Positions 36,602-44,945 of a DNA stretch of 53,335 nt are shown here, one piece after another (the first letter of the stretch is position 1; the number at the start of each line of letters is the position of its first letter). The DNA lies in contig JAKVBZ010000030.1 of assembly GCA_022448645.1 (NCBI GenBank), forward strand, positions 1 to 53,335, given 5' to 3'. The notes under the pieces are model-generated. The model worked only from the letters and a program-made list of their open reading frames with translations, searched no databases and was not told the DNA's origin. The position numbers were made by a program, and so were the translations under genes. This stretch comes from Pirellulaceae bacterium. GTDB taxonomy: Bacteria > Planctomycetota > Planctomycetia > Pirellulales > Pirellulaceae.

Positions 36602-36700
36602 GTGTCATTCTGAGAATGGCCATTCTGAGGAGGCGCAGTGCCCCCCCGAATCCCGTGTGTGCTTCCCGCTTCAAGATCCTCGTTTCGCTCAGGATGACAC
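36602..36700. repeat. MITE/REP-like element with 13-bp inverted ends
   Basis: 99 bases bounded by GTGTCATTCTGAG and CTCAGGATGACAC, which are inverted repeats with one mismatch in 13. ATTCTGAG occurs twice near the left end. The right half contains TTTCGCTCAGGATGACA, which I recall as a common dispersed repeat motif in many bacterial genomes (recollection, not checked). There is no coding capacity. It sits between trxA and the coiled-coil gene and could fold into a large imperfect hairpin in RNA. Confidence 0.65.
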
Positions 36701-36882
36701 CATGTCATCTCAGCTGGTCCGCGTTGCTGTCAGTGCTGGCGGTGTTGGTCTATTGACCAAAAAGTTTCAGTTCCTGGTGGATTTAGTGCAGCCGTTTGCC
36801 GATAAGCCCCAGGATGAACTTTGCCGGTTGCGCAGGCTTTATGGATCAGTGGGGGCCAGTGCCAAGCAAGGATGCCAAAAAC

Positions 36883-38184
36883 ATGGCTACGAGGGAAGCG
36901 GTTCGTTTGGATGCCGGATCAACGGCTGAAAACGCAAACAAAAACACTCTGACGGGTAAAACGACTCGATTGGACCCGCCCCATGTCCCGGTTTCGACGG
37001 AGACAAGGACGGATGGGTTTCAGTCAACTTTGACCAGTGGCTCGGCTTTTACAGCTCCTGAACCATGCGAAGAATTTACGTCGCTATCTGACAACAGCTT
37101 GCGAGTGATGGAGCAGTTGCAACATCACGCCAACCAGTTGGCCACACATCTGCAGCGACAGCAAAAAGATCTCGACGATCGCGAATCGCGACTGAACGCT
37201 CATGTGGCATCGCAGGAGACCGAGCATCGTACGGCTCGTATGCAATTGGTTGAGTGGGAAAAGCAGCTGGAAGAGATGGAGCGTTCGCTGACGCAGCGGG
37301 AAGCATCGGTTCGTGCACGCGAACTCTCGCTATCGAAGACAGACCCAGCCAAAAAAACTGGATCTACTTCCGCCGCCAAGAAGGAAAAACTGCACAGCTG
37401 TCACCAGGAGTCAGCGACAGCGAAGTCCCCATCGTCCGAATCGACGAAAACGAACTTCCAGGACAGCAAACTGTCAGCCTCGAAACAAGACAAAGCTGCG
37501 GGGCAAACACCGGATGGTCAGTTGCCCGTGACTTCTCAGGCTGAGTTGGCCGAAGAAGGTCCCATCTCCCGTACGCTACGGAAGAAACAGGAAAGCTTTG
37601 CTAACGGGCGACGCGACAAGTTGATGGTCGAGCTGATGAAGAAAAAAGACAAGCTTGATCAGCGAGCAGATCAGTTAGAGCGGCGGCGAGCGGATTTGGA
37701 TGATCTACGTTGCGAAGTCACCCAGCTGCACAAGGACACGTTGGAAATGCGGTTGGCGACGGAAGAATTATGGGTGCGTCTCTCGGGACGCATGCCTCCT
37801 TCAGCGATGACATGCGCACTAGCGGAACTGCGTGGTAAATTGTCTGACCATTACCGGCTGGCCTCGGCTCACCTGGCACAGCAGAGATCCGAATTGGAGA
37901 CGTTGAGTAGCAACTTACACAGCAAATACCAGACTTTGGACGATCACCGCCGCAACTCGCAGGAGCGGTTCCATCGTCGGAACCAGGACATCGAAGAACA
38001 GGCGGCTCGTTTGGTTCGACGCGAACAGGAGTTGGACCGACAGGAAACTCTAATGCGAGAGTTCCGCGACAAGGTTCCATCGACGTCGAAAACGGTGTCC
38101 GCTTCCCCGCAGCCGAAGACGGGCGAAGCGGAGAAGAAACATTCTACCGCAACTTCAAAACAGAAATCGGTTTTAACGAAGTAG
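36883..38184 (+). CDS. Coiled-coil protein, unknown function
   Basis: About 433 residues with no recognised family. Residues ~60-150 and ~240-400 are heptad-rich helices (LQRQQKDLDDRESRLNAHV, KKDKLDQRADQLERRRADL, RFHRRNQDIEEQAARLVRR). A Ser/Lys/Thr-rich disordered segment lies between them, and the C-terminal tail is Lys/Ser-rich. There is no signal peptide or membrane helix, so a cytoplasmic scaffold or filament-like role is possible. Start choice is uncertain: the ATG at 36883 has AAGGA ten bases upstream, while ATGs at 36841 and 36814 and a TTG at 36796 are in frame without an SD. It converges with the glycine-rich gene 28 bases after its stop. Confidence 0.65.
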   Translation: MATREAVRLDAGSTAENANKNTLTGKTTRLDPPHVPVSTETRTDGFQSTLTSGSAFTAPEPCEEFTSLSDNSLRVMEQLQHHANQLATHLQRQQKDLDDRESRLNAHVASQETEHRTARMQLVEWEKQLEEMERSLTQREASVRARELSLSKTDPAKKTGSTSAAKKEKLHSCHQESATAKSPSSESTKTNFQDSKLSASKQDKAAGQTPDGQLPVTSQAELAEEGPISRTLRKKQESFANGRRDKLMVELMKKKDKLDQRADQLERRRADLDDLRCEVTQLHKDTLEMRLATEELWVRLSGRMPPSAMTCALAELRGKLSDHYRLASAHLAQQRSELETLSSNLHSKYQTLDDHRRNSQERFHRRNQDIEEQAARLVRREQELDRQETLMREFRDKVPSTSKTVSASPQPKTGEAEKKHSTATSKQKSVLTK

Positions 38185-38212
38185 CCTGTCTGCCGTGGAC
38201 TGAAACAACCGG

Positions 38213-39058
38213 TTAGGGTTGCCGCGCCGCTTGACCAGGGCTGTCGTAGCGGTGCGACTCAGAAGGCTCACGCGATTCGGCTCGCTGTTGTGAAACCTGG
38301 ACGACTTGGACTGCGCGGTACAGTTCGTCGCTAGTGAAATAGGGCTCGCGAGTCCCATTCAGGTGACGAATTTCTTTGTGCGCAAGCTCTTCCCAGGACA
38401 TCTCGTTTTGCAAGTGCCAAGCTGCGACTTGGGCAGCTCGTTGGTCGATCTCCCGATGGCCCAACATCGTACACAGTTCGACGACTTCTGGTTTGTCGGT
38501 CACTTTTTCTAGTGGTTTGATCACATAGGGAACACGCGGGCGTGGCTCGGCTTTTCCGTGTTCCAGGCACACGAGTGGAACCTTAATCTTGCCAACCTTG
38601 CCGGGGGCAACATTGAAGAATCCACCACCACCGCCGAATCCGCCCCCGCCTCGTCCCATACCGCCGCCTCCCATTCCGCCACCGACTCCTTGGCTACCGC
38701 CTCCTCCCATTCCGCCACCGCCGCCTCTTCCCATTCCGCCACCCCCGAAATTCTGTGCCAGGACTGGCAGTCCGGCGAATGCGGCTGGCAGTTTGATGTT
38801 CATCGGTGCGTCCGTCTTGTTGGTGAACAGCACGGTGGCTTGAGTGGAATCTTTTGGAATTAACTTGACTTCGAGATGCCCGGACTCGATCGCCGCAAAC
38901 ATTTCGATCTTATCACCGGCTTGGTTGCGAATTTGCCGGGTGGAGGCATTTGAATTTTTTGGTCCCCGAATCTCGGCCGATGCCCAACGAGGGACCAAAG
39001 AAACGCTTACCATTAGGGCCACAGCCCAGAAAGTGTTGATTTGCCACGAATGTTGCAT
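38213..39058 (-). CDS. Secreted protein with a glycine-rich segment
   Basis: About 281 residues, not assigned to a named family. A signal peptide (NTFWAVALMVSVSLVP...ASA-EIRG) is followed by a beta-rich domain (KIEMFAAIESGHLEVKLIPKDSTQATVLFTNKTDAPMN). A ~45-residue low-complexity run of Gly with Met/Arg (QNFGGGGMGRGGGGGMGGGG) precedes a second domain ending in helices (LCTMLGHREIDQRAAQVAAW, SDELYRAVQVV). I remember similar Gly-rich planctomycete proteins, but give no function. The ATG at 39058 has GAAAGG upstream and gives a normal signal peptide; an upstream start at 39124 would place the signal too far in. The Gly run comes from GGN repeats, so length variation between strains is likely. 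Confidence 0.75.
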   Translation of the reverse strand: MQHSWQINTFWAVALMVSVSLVPRWASAEIRGPKNSNASTRQIRNQAGDKIEMFAAIESGHLEVKLIPKDSTQATVLFTNKTDAPMNIKLPAAFAGLPVLAQNFGGGGMGRGGGGGMGGGGSQGVGGGMGGGGMGRGGGGFGGGGGFFNVAPGKVGKIKVPLVCLEHGKAEPRPRVPYVIKPLEKVTDKPEVVELCTMLGHREIDQRAAQVAAWHLQNEMSWEELAHKEIRHLNGTREPYFTSDELYRAVQVVQVSQQRAESREPSESHRYDSPGQAARQP

Positions 39059-39592
39059 GGAAGGTGCCTTTCTCTGCGTTGCTAAAGAGCCCTGAAGGGC
39101 CATATTCCGCGAGGTTTTGCCCATTTGGTGACTTTCTAGGATAGGCCGTTAGCATCCGGCTCTAGAGGCCGGTGTTCATCGAGCGGCAAATCACCAAAAC
39201 TTAGACGTCTCCACTACATATTCCAGAATAGTCGAGGGGGGTGAGTTTTCCAAGGATTTTCTGGTCCAGCTTGGCAATCGGCAAAATAGCCTGGGATATC
39301 CCAGATTACTAAGCTTGACAGCATTGCTGTGTCAAATTACACTCCCTCGCTTTACAAACCATTGTGGGGGCGGCAGTTGAGGCCCTCTGTGGGTAAGCAT
39401 TCTTTGAAAGGGAGTATTCCGAAAGGAAGCTTCAAACTGGTGACTGGTCCTGCACTCTCTTGCTTGGCCAGGTTCGGCATCCGCAAAAGTCGGATTGTCA
39501 TGTTGAGTTGAGCAAGTTAGTTATGGGTGAGTCTTCGGCGGTATAGTTCACCATTTGTTTTCTCCAATCTGTTTTGAGGTCCAGAACGAGCC
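39059..39592. other. Divergent intergenic region and hppA leader
   Basis: 534 bases. It contains a 14-base perfect palindrome CTGGGATATCCCAG (39291-39304), the hppA promoter candidate (separate entry), and then a ~240-base leader with one weak hairpin (ATCCG-caaaagt-CGGAT near 39480-39496). No gene is supported; a 60-codon open frame at 39329-39511 lacks an SD and any similarity I recognise. Confidence 0.5.
39315..39343 (+). promoter_or_regulatory. Probable sigma-70 promoter of hppA with overlapping inverted repeat
   Basis: Perfect TTGACA (39315-39320), 17-base spacer, TACACT (39338-39343). An inverted repeat TTGACA...TGTCAA (39315-39335, inner CAGCA/TGCTG) overlaps the -35 box and spacer, a good place for a repressor. 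It predicts a leader of about 240 bases before the hppA ATG. Confidence 0.55.
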
Positions 39593-42085
39593 ATGGATTT
39601 GTATTTCACTATTTGGTTGATCGCTTTTGGTGCATCGATAGTAGCCCTGGTACAAGCTTTTTTATTCTACAAGTCGATGATCGCTGCAGATGCCGGCAAC
39701 GAACGCATGGTCGAAATTGCCGGCTACGTGCGTGAAGGTGCCAATGCTTATTTGAGGCAGCAGTATGTTGTCGTGGCTGGGTTCTTTGTGGTGATTGTGG
39801 CTTTACTGGCAGTGGCTGCGTTCGGTTTGGAAGTCCAAAGTGGATTCGTACCGTTTGCTTTTCTTACCGGCGGATTTTTTTCCGGCTTGGCCGGTTGGTG
39901 TGGGATGAAGACGGCGACTTGGGCCAGCAGTCGTACTTCCCAAGGTGCCAGCCAGTCTTTGAATCAAGGATTGCAGGTTGCCTTCCGCTCTGGTGCGGTC
40001 ATGGGATTAACTGTTGTTGGTTTGGGACTACTAGACATTACGCTGTGGTTTGGATTCTTGTATTGGATCTGGCCCATGATCATGCCTGAGAGTGTTTTGG
40101 ATTTGGTTGACATCACTGTCACCATGCTGTGCTTTGGTATGGGAGCCAGCAGCCAGGCGCTCTTTGCACGTGTGGGCGGAGGTATTTTTACGAAAGCAGC
40201 AGACGTTGGAGCTGACCTGGTCGGTAAAGTAGAGCAGGGAATTCCTGAGGACGATGCACGTAATCCAGCAACGATTGCGGACAACGTGGGCGACAATGTG
40301 GGTGACGTTGCTGGCATGGGTGCCGACTTGTACGAGTCGTACTGCGGTTCCATCCTCGCCACGGCTGCCCTGGGAGTTGCTGCCTACTCGTCCAGTACGT
40401 TATTGGATGGTACTGGGTTGGAAGCGAATGACGCGCAATTACGCTCGTTGTTTTTGCCGATGGCCATAGCGGGCGTTGGTATTCTGTTGTCGATCGTGGG
40501 TATTTACCTCGTCCGCACCAAAGAGGATGCGACCCAAAAGAACTTGTTGCACGCTTTGGCCAAGGGTATCAATTTTTCGTGCTTTTTGATCATCATTGCT
40601 GCTGTCATACTGACTATTTGGCTCATGCCTAAGACGGCCGGGACACTCATAGGCCCAATTCCAGGCGCAGCGTTCAGTATCATTATCGGATTGGCTGCGG
40701 GTTGGTTAATCGGAAAGTGGACGGAATATGCAACCAGTGATGAATTCGAACCTACCAAGAAACTGGCTGACCAGGCGGTGACAGGGCCAGCAACGCTGAT
40801 TATCGGTGGTGTGGCTGACGGTATGATGAGCGTTTGGGTTCCCGTGATCACGGTATGTGTGGCGACGCTGTTGGCTTTTGGTTTTGCGAACGGATGGCAG
40901 TATTCTGACATTAACTATTTCGCTTTAGGTTTGTACGGAGTTGGCATCGCGGCCGTGGGTATGCTCTCTACGCTGGGTATTACCCTGGCGACAGATGCTT
41001 ATGGTCCGATTGCGGATAACGCTGGCGGTAATGCCGAGATGTCTGGTCTGGACCCGATTGTGCGCGAACGTACCGATGCACTTGACAGTTTAGGTAATAC
41101 GACAGCTGCTACCGGCAAAGGATTCGCCATCGGATCTGCTGCACTTACTGCCTTGGCATTGCTGGCTGCCTATGTCGAAGAAGTTCGAGTAGGTTTCGAA
41201 CGGTGGGGAGAATCGGTCCACGAACAGTTAGAAGAGGGTAGCTTTTATAAGTTGTCTCCCGGACTTGTGGCCGAAAGAGATGGCGATGAAGTGCACACGT
41301 ATTTGGCCATGCCCGATGATGTGCGCGACGGCCGGATCATTGAGGCATGGAACGGCATTGATTTTTCGCAAGGCCCTGTTGAGATTCCTGCGGACATGAT
41401 CGTGCACGCCGAAGGGCATGGACACATCGCGTTTGCTGAAACGGGTGATGAGTTGATTAGTGTCAAAGCAGCAACTCTGCCCGATTTTACCAAATACTAT
41501 GATGCTTCACTGATGAATCCCAAGGTTCTTGTTGGGCTCTTTTTGGGAGCGATGTCGACGTTTGTATTCTGTGCCATGACCATGAAAGCTGTGGGGCGCG
41601 CTGCCAAAGGTATGGTCGAGGAAGTACGTCGTCAGTTCCGCGAAAAGCCAGGTATCATGGAAGGCAAGGATATTCCGGACTATGCCGCCCCCGTGGCTAT
41701 CAGTACCAAGTCGGCTCAGCGGGAAATGGTCATTCCCTCCCTGTTGGGGTTGATCACTCCGGTGGCCGTTGGCTTGGTGTTGGGTGTGGGAGGCGTCTTG
41801 GGACTACTCGTCGGAACCTTGACCTGTGGTTTCTGTGTCGCCATTTTTATGGCCAATGCGGGTGGGGCTTGGGATAATGCCAAGAAGTTTATTGAGGCGG
41901 GAAATCATGGTGGCAAGGGATCTGAAGCTCACAAAGCGGGTGTAGTCGGTGATACGGTGGGAGATCCGTTCAAAGACACCAGTGGTCCCAGCCTGAATAT
42001 CCTCATCAAGCTGATGAGCATGGTGAGCGTCGTGGTTGCTGGTTTGGTCGTTCGCTACAGCCTGTTGGCCATGGGCATCTTTTAG
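39593..42085 (+). CDS. hppA: Membrane-bound pyrophosphatase, K+-dependent type
   Basis: A pump that uses pyrophosphate hydrolysis to export H+ or Na+. 830 residues with about 16 membrane helices. The substrate site is at ~205-248: [38 protein letters not shown], the family signature with its Lys and acidic residues. [18 protein letters not shown] has Ala and Gly at the two positions that are Lys/Thr in K+-independent enzymes, so it is predicted to need K+, the group that includes the Na+ pumps. Unusually, residues ~527-637 form a long hydrophilic insert ([20 protein letters not shown]...) between two membrane helices, where other pumps have ~15 residues. A C-terminal [20 protein letters not shown] motif is intact. 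rsfS and argS follow on the same strand. Confidence 0.95.
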   Translation: MDLYFTIWLIAFGASIVALVQAFLFYKSMIAADAGNERMVEIAGYVREGANAYLRQQYVVVAGFFVVIVALLAVAAFGLEVQSGFVPFAFLTGGFFSGLAGWCGMKTATWASSRTSQGASQSLNQGLQVAFRSGAVMGLTVVGLGLLDITLWFGFLYWIWPMIMPESVLDLVDITVTMLCFGMGASSQALFARVGGGIFTKAADVGADLVGKVEQGIPEDDARNPATIADNVGDNVGDVAGMGADLYESYCGSILATAALGVAAYSSSTLLDGTGLEANDAQLRSLFLPMAIAGVGILLSIVGIYLVRTKEDATQKNLLHALAKGINFSCFLIIIAAVILTIWLMPKTAGTLIGPIPGAAFSIIIGLAAGWLIGKWTEYATSDEFEPTKKLADQAVTGPATLIIGGVADGMMSVWVPVITVCVATLLAFGFANGWQYSDINYFALGLYGVGIAAVGMLSTLGITLATDAYGPIADNAGGNAEMSGLDPIVRERTDALDSLGNTTAATGKGFAIGSAALTALALLAAYVEEVRVGFERWGESVHEQLEEGSFYKLSPGLVAERDGDEVHTYLAMPDDVRDGRIIEAWNGIDFSQGPVEIPADMIVHAEGHGHIAFAETGDELISVKAATLPDFTKYYDASLMNPKVLVGLFLGAMSTFVFCAMTMKAVGRAAKGMVEEVRRQFREKPGIMEGKDIPDYAAPVAISTKSAQREMVIPSLLGLITPVAVGLVLGVGGVLGLLVGTLTCGFCVAIFMANAGGAWDNAKKFIEAGNHGGKGSEAHKAGVVGDTVGDPFKDTSGPSLNILIKLMSMVSVVVAGLVVRYSLLAMGIF

Positions 42086-42092
42086 GCCCTAC

Positions 42093-42125
42093 GTCGGGCG
42101 GAACCTGTCGGGCGGAACCTGTCGG
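42093..42125 (+). repeat. Short tandem repeat between hppA and rsfS
   Basis: Two exact copies of GTCGGGCGGAACCT (42093-42106, 42107-42120) followed by a partial third (GTCGG). The surrounding 195-base gap has no gene. Confidence 0.6.
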
Positions 42126-42280
42126 CTGGCACATGTGTCGGATTGGAGTACAATCAAGAGACTCCTGCAGCACCTCCGTTGGGCTGCCAGGTTGCCCGGG
42201 GTTCATTCCCTCAACTTGGCCGCGAACGTGATGGCGGAGGTAGCTGCTGACGCATTTCCAACGCCTATGGTAATCCGAAC

Positions 42281-42667
42281 GTGACAAGCGCCTCAGATAC
42301 TTCACAACAAGCATCGCGTAGCCTTCAGCTGGCGCTCGCCGCTGCCGATACGGCCGAAGAAAACGAAGGTCGCAACGTGGTCATTCTTGACCTGCGCAAA
42401 GTGTCGCCTCTGTTTGACTATTTCGTGATCGCCACCGGTTCGAGCCGCCGCCAAATGCACGCCATGAGTGAAGAAATCGATCATAAGCTCGAAGATGACA
42501 TGGGGGATCGTCGGCTGAGCATCGAAGGTTATCAGGACAGTCGTTGGATTCTGTTGGACTACGGCACAATCGTGGTGCACCTTCTGGACGAAGAGATACG
42601 CGAGTATTACGATCTGGAAAGCCTGTGGGCGGAAGCTACCTACGTCGAGCGCCAGTCCCTCAATTAA
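42281..42667 (+). CDS. rsfS: Ribosomal silencing factor RsfS
   Basis: A 128-residue protein that binds uL14 on the large ribosomal subunit and blocks subunit joining during starvation. The core is LDLRKVSPLFDYFVIATGSSRRQMHAMSEEI, then GYQDSRWILLDYGTIVVHLLDEEIREYYDLESLW, the conserved C-terminal signature. The first ~25 residues are a non-conserved Ser/Gln/Ala-rich tail. The start is a GTG at 42281. argS begins 32 bases after the stop, so translation functions are grouped here (rsfS-argS). Confidence 0.95.
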   Translation: MTSASDTSQQASRSLQLALAAADTAEENEGRNVVILDLRKVSPLFDYFVIATGSSRRQMHAMSEEIDHKLEDDMGDRRLSIEGYQDSRWILLDYGTIVVHLLDEEIREYYDLESLWAEATYVERQSLN

Positions 42668-42699
42668 ATAAATGCAGGCCAGGTTGGCCAGGTCTTTCT

Positions 42700-44658
42700 A
42701 TGTATTTGCTCCGCGAAATCCGACGTCGGTTTAGTGCCCCGTTGGCTACGCTTGTCAACAACGACGACATCGACCCGCTTTTGGAGATGATTCTTTCCAG
42801 CCAGGACGCCAAGTTTGGTGATTACCAGGCGAACTGTGCCATGCCTTTGGGGAAACGCCTGGGGGAGTCTCCACGCGAGATTGCTCAAAGGATCATTTCA
42901 CAATTAGAAATCGATGACCTCTGCCAAACTCCTGAAGTTGCTGGTCCAGGTTTTATCAACGTTTCGTTGCATGACGATTGGATGGTGCAGCAGCTGCAGA
43001 AACTGGTGCATGATCCGGAGCTGGGTATCAGGAAGATTAGCCAGCCAAGAACTTATGTCGTGGACTTTTCGTCGCCCAACGTGGCTAAGCCGATGCATGT
43101 GGGTCACATCCGTTCTACCGTGATCGGGGATGCACTCTGTCGGACACTGCGGTTCCTCGGGCATCGGGTGATTAGTGACAATCACTTGGGCGATTGGGGT
43201 ACGCAGTTCGGCATGATCATCTATGGCTACAAGCACTTTCGAGACGAGACGGCGTATGCCGCGAAACCGATTGTCGAGCTGAGCCGACTGTATCGGCTGG
43301 TGCGTCGTTTGATGGATTTTCACGAAGGTTGTGCTGATTTGTCGGGGATCAAGCAGGAGATCGAAAAGCAGCAGGCTCTGTTGAGTCAGCAGGAAACTGC
43401 GGCAGGCGGTAAACCAAACAAACACACAAAAAAACAGCTGCGTTCTTTGCGGGACAAGCTGGACGGGTTGATCGAACGACGTGACTCGATCTTAACATTG
43501 GTTTCGGAAGTGGAGGCGGATCCCCAGATCGGCACGTTGGCTGAGGATCATGCGGACATCGCTCGGAACGTTTTAGCAGAAACTGCCAAATTGCACGAAG
43601 GGGACAACGAGAATCGTGAGCTTTGGGAGCAGTTTCTGCCCCATTGTCGAGCTGACATCCAACGCGTTTACAAACGCTTGGACATTCAGTTCGATCATGA
43701 ACTGGGTGAAAGTTTTTATCACGATCGCCTGGGCGCCGTAGTCGACAACTTTGAAGAGCGAGGCATGGCGCGTGTGAGTGACGGCGCGGTGTGCGTTTTT
43801 CTCGAAGGCTTCGACACGCCTATGATCATTCGTAAGCAAGACGGTGCATTTTTATATGCCACCACCGATTTGGCCACGATAGCGTTCCGCAGCGAAACAT
43901 GGAATCCGGATGCCATGTTGTACGTCGTGGATCATCGACAAGGTGAACACTTTGACAAGCTGTTCGAGACGGCTCGGCAGTGGGGACATGACAGCTTGGA
44001 ATTCCAGCACATTAGCTTTGGGACCGTGTTAGGTTCTGATGGTAAGCCCTTCAAGACTCGATCGGGTGATACTGTCGGGTTGGAAGGATTGTTGGACGAG
44101 GCCGAAAGCAAGGCGTTGGATGTGGTTCTACAGAACAATTTGGGGGCTGAGTTAGACGGTCAGCAGTGCCAACAAGTGGCCAAAGTGGTCGGGATGGGGG
44201 CTTTAAAGTACGCCGACCTGTCGCACAACCGGACCAGCGATTATGTGTTTAGCTATGACAAGATGTTGTCACTACGTGGCAATACGGCAACCTATTGCCA
44301 ATACGCTTACGCGAGAACCCAAAGCATTTTTGCGAGAGGGGAAGTCGATGTGGATGCACTTCGCCAATCGTCGGTGACGCTGCGTCTACACGAGTCGGCC
44401 GAACGACGCTTGGGTTTGGAGTTGTTGCGTTTTCCTGATGCGGTGGCGTCGGTGGCTGACGATTATCGGCCTAATTTGCTCACGAATTACCTTTTTGAAT
44501 TAGCGAATTGTTTCGCGACATTTTTCGAAGCTTGTCCGGTGCTCAAGGCGGGAAATGAAGAGGATCGTCAAAGTCGGTTGCTTCTCTGCGACCTGACCGG
44601 CCGTGTGCTTCGTCAAGGCTTGGCGCTATTGGGCATCGACGTCGTCGACAAGATGTGA
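42700..44658 (+). CDS. argS: Arginyl-tRNA synthetase
   Basis: Charges tRNA-Arg. 652 residues. After an N-terminal tRNA-binding domain (SPREIAQRIISQLE...) comes the class I HIGH-type motif in KPMHVGHIRSTVIGDALCR. The second motif is the variant GSDGKPFKTRSGDTV. The DALR anticodon-binding domain is at the C-terminus (YCQYAYARTQSIFARG, LTNYLFELANCFATFFEACPVL). Between ~207 and 305 lies an insertion rich in Glu, Lys and Gln (IKQEIEKQQALLSQQETAA, KKQLRSLRDKLDGLIERRDS) that looks helical and longer than usual. The ATG at 42700 was chosen; the frame is open further upstream but overlaps rsfS. A 7-bp hairpin follows the stop codon. Confidence 0.96.
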   Translation: MYLLREIRRRFSAPLATLVNNDDIDPLLEMILSSQDAKFGDYQANCAMPLGKRLGESPREIAQRIISQLEIDDLCQTPEVAGPGFINVSLHDDWMVQQLQKLVHDPELGIRKISQPRTYVVDFSSPNVAKPMHVGHIRSTVIGDALCRTLRFLGHRVISDNHLGDWGTQFGMIIYGYKHFRDETAYAAKPIVELSRLYRLVRRLMDFHEGCADLSGIKQEIEKQQALLSQQETAAGGKPNKHTKKQLRSLRDKLDGLIERRDSILTLVSEVEADPQIGTLAEDHADIARNVLAETAKLHEGDNENRELWEQFLPHCRADIQRVYKRLDIQFDHELGESFYHDRLGAVVDNFEERGMARVSDGAVCVFLEGFDTPMIIRKQDGAFLYATTDLATIAFRSETWNPDAMLYVVDHRQGEHFDKLFETARQWGHDSLEFQHISFGTVLGSDGKPFKTRSGDTVGLEGLLDEAESKALDVVLQNNLGAELDGQQCQQVAKVVGMGALKYADLSHNRTSDYVFSYDKMLSLRGNTATYCQYAYARTQSIFARGEVDVDALRQSSVTLRLHESAERRLGLELLRFPDAVASVADDYRPNLLTNYLFELANCFATFFEACPVLKAGNEEDRQSRLLLCDLTGRVLRQGLALLGIDVVDKM

Positions 44659-44665
44659 CGGTCGC

Positions 44666-44686
44666 CCGAAAGCGTATGTCTTTCGG
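44666..44686 (+). other. Hairpin after argS
   Basis: CCGAAAG-cgtatgt-CTTTCGG, a 7-bp stem with a 7-base loop, 8 bases after the argS stop codon. No T-run follows, so it is more likely an RNA-stabilising 3' structure than an efficient terminator. Confidence 0.45.
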
Positions 44687-44825
44687 ATGGGGATGGTGTT
44701 ACGGCAACGTTTCACTGGCGGATGTTTGATTTTTGCGACATCGGCCAGGATGAAGCCAGCGGTCTTTTGAGGCATCCTTTCGAGATTTAACGGAGGAAAT
44801 CACAATTCCTTGATCCCTGGGTGAT

Positions 44826-44842
44826 TTGGCACACGGCTTGCT
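44826..44842 (+). promoter_or_regulatory. Sigma-54 (-24/-12) promoter
   Basis: TTGGCACACGGCTTGCT matches the consensus TGGCAC-R-N4-TTGCW at all fixed positions, with the required 10 bases between the GG and GC pairs. The predicted start is near 44853. It would be served by RpoN and an enhancer-binding ATPase, neither of which is in this window. It is read toward the hairpin at 44856 and the gene at 44946. Confidence 0.75.
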
Positions 44843-44855
44843 ATTTATCCGAGTG

Positions 44856-44916
44856 CCTACCAGTCGTTACAGAGCCTTCGTCCCCTCGGGCTCTGTCGGC
44901 TGGTGGGTATTTTTTT
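44856..44916 (+). terminator. Strong Rho-independent terminator or short hairpin RNA
   Basis: A long stem: TACCAGTCG (44858-44866) pairs with CGGCTGGTG (44897-44905, including two G-U pairs), and after a TT bulge ACAGAGCC (44869-44876) pairs perfectly with GGCTCTGT (44889-44896) around a 12-base loop. Seven Ts (44910-44916) follow. It can end transcription from argS, but it also starts only ~3 bases after the predicted sigma-54 start, so that promoter alone would give a ~64-base, mostly double-stranded RNA, or require read-through to reach the next gene. Confidence 0.8.
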
Positions 44917-44945
44917 AGGACCGTTGAAGCAGATAACACAGACCT

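Noticed and set aside
39329..39511. 60-codon open frame in the hppA leader
   Set aside because: No SD and no recognisable sequence; it lies in the predicted leader.
42544..42699. Longer N-terminus of argS
   Set aside because: It would overlap rsfS in another frame and has no similarity to ArgS; the ATG at 42700 fits.
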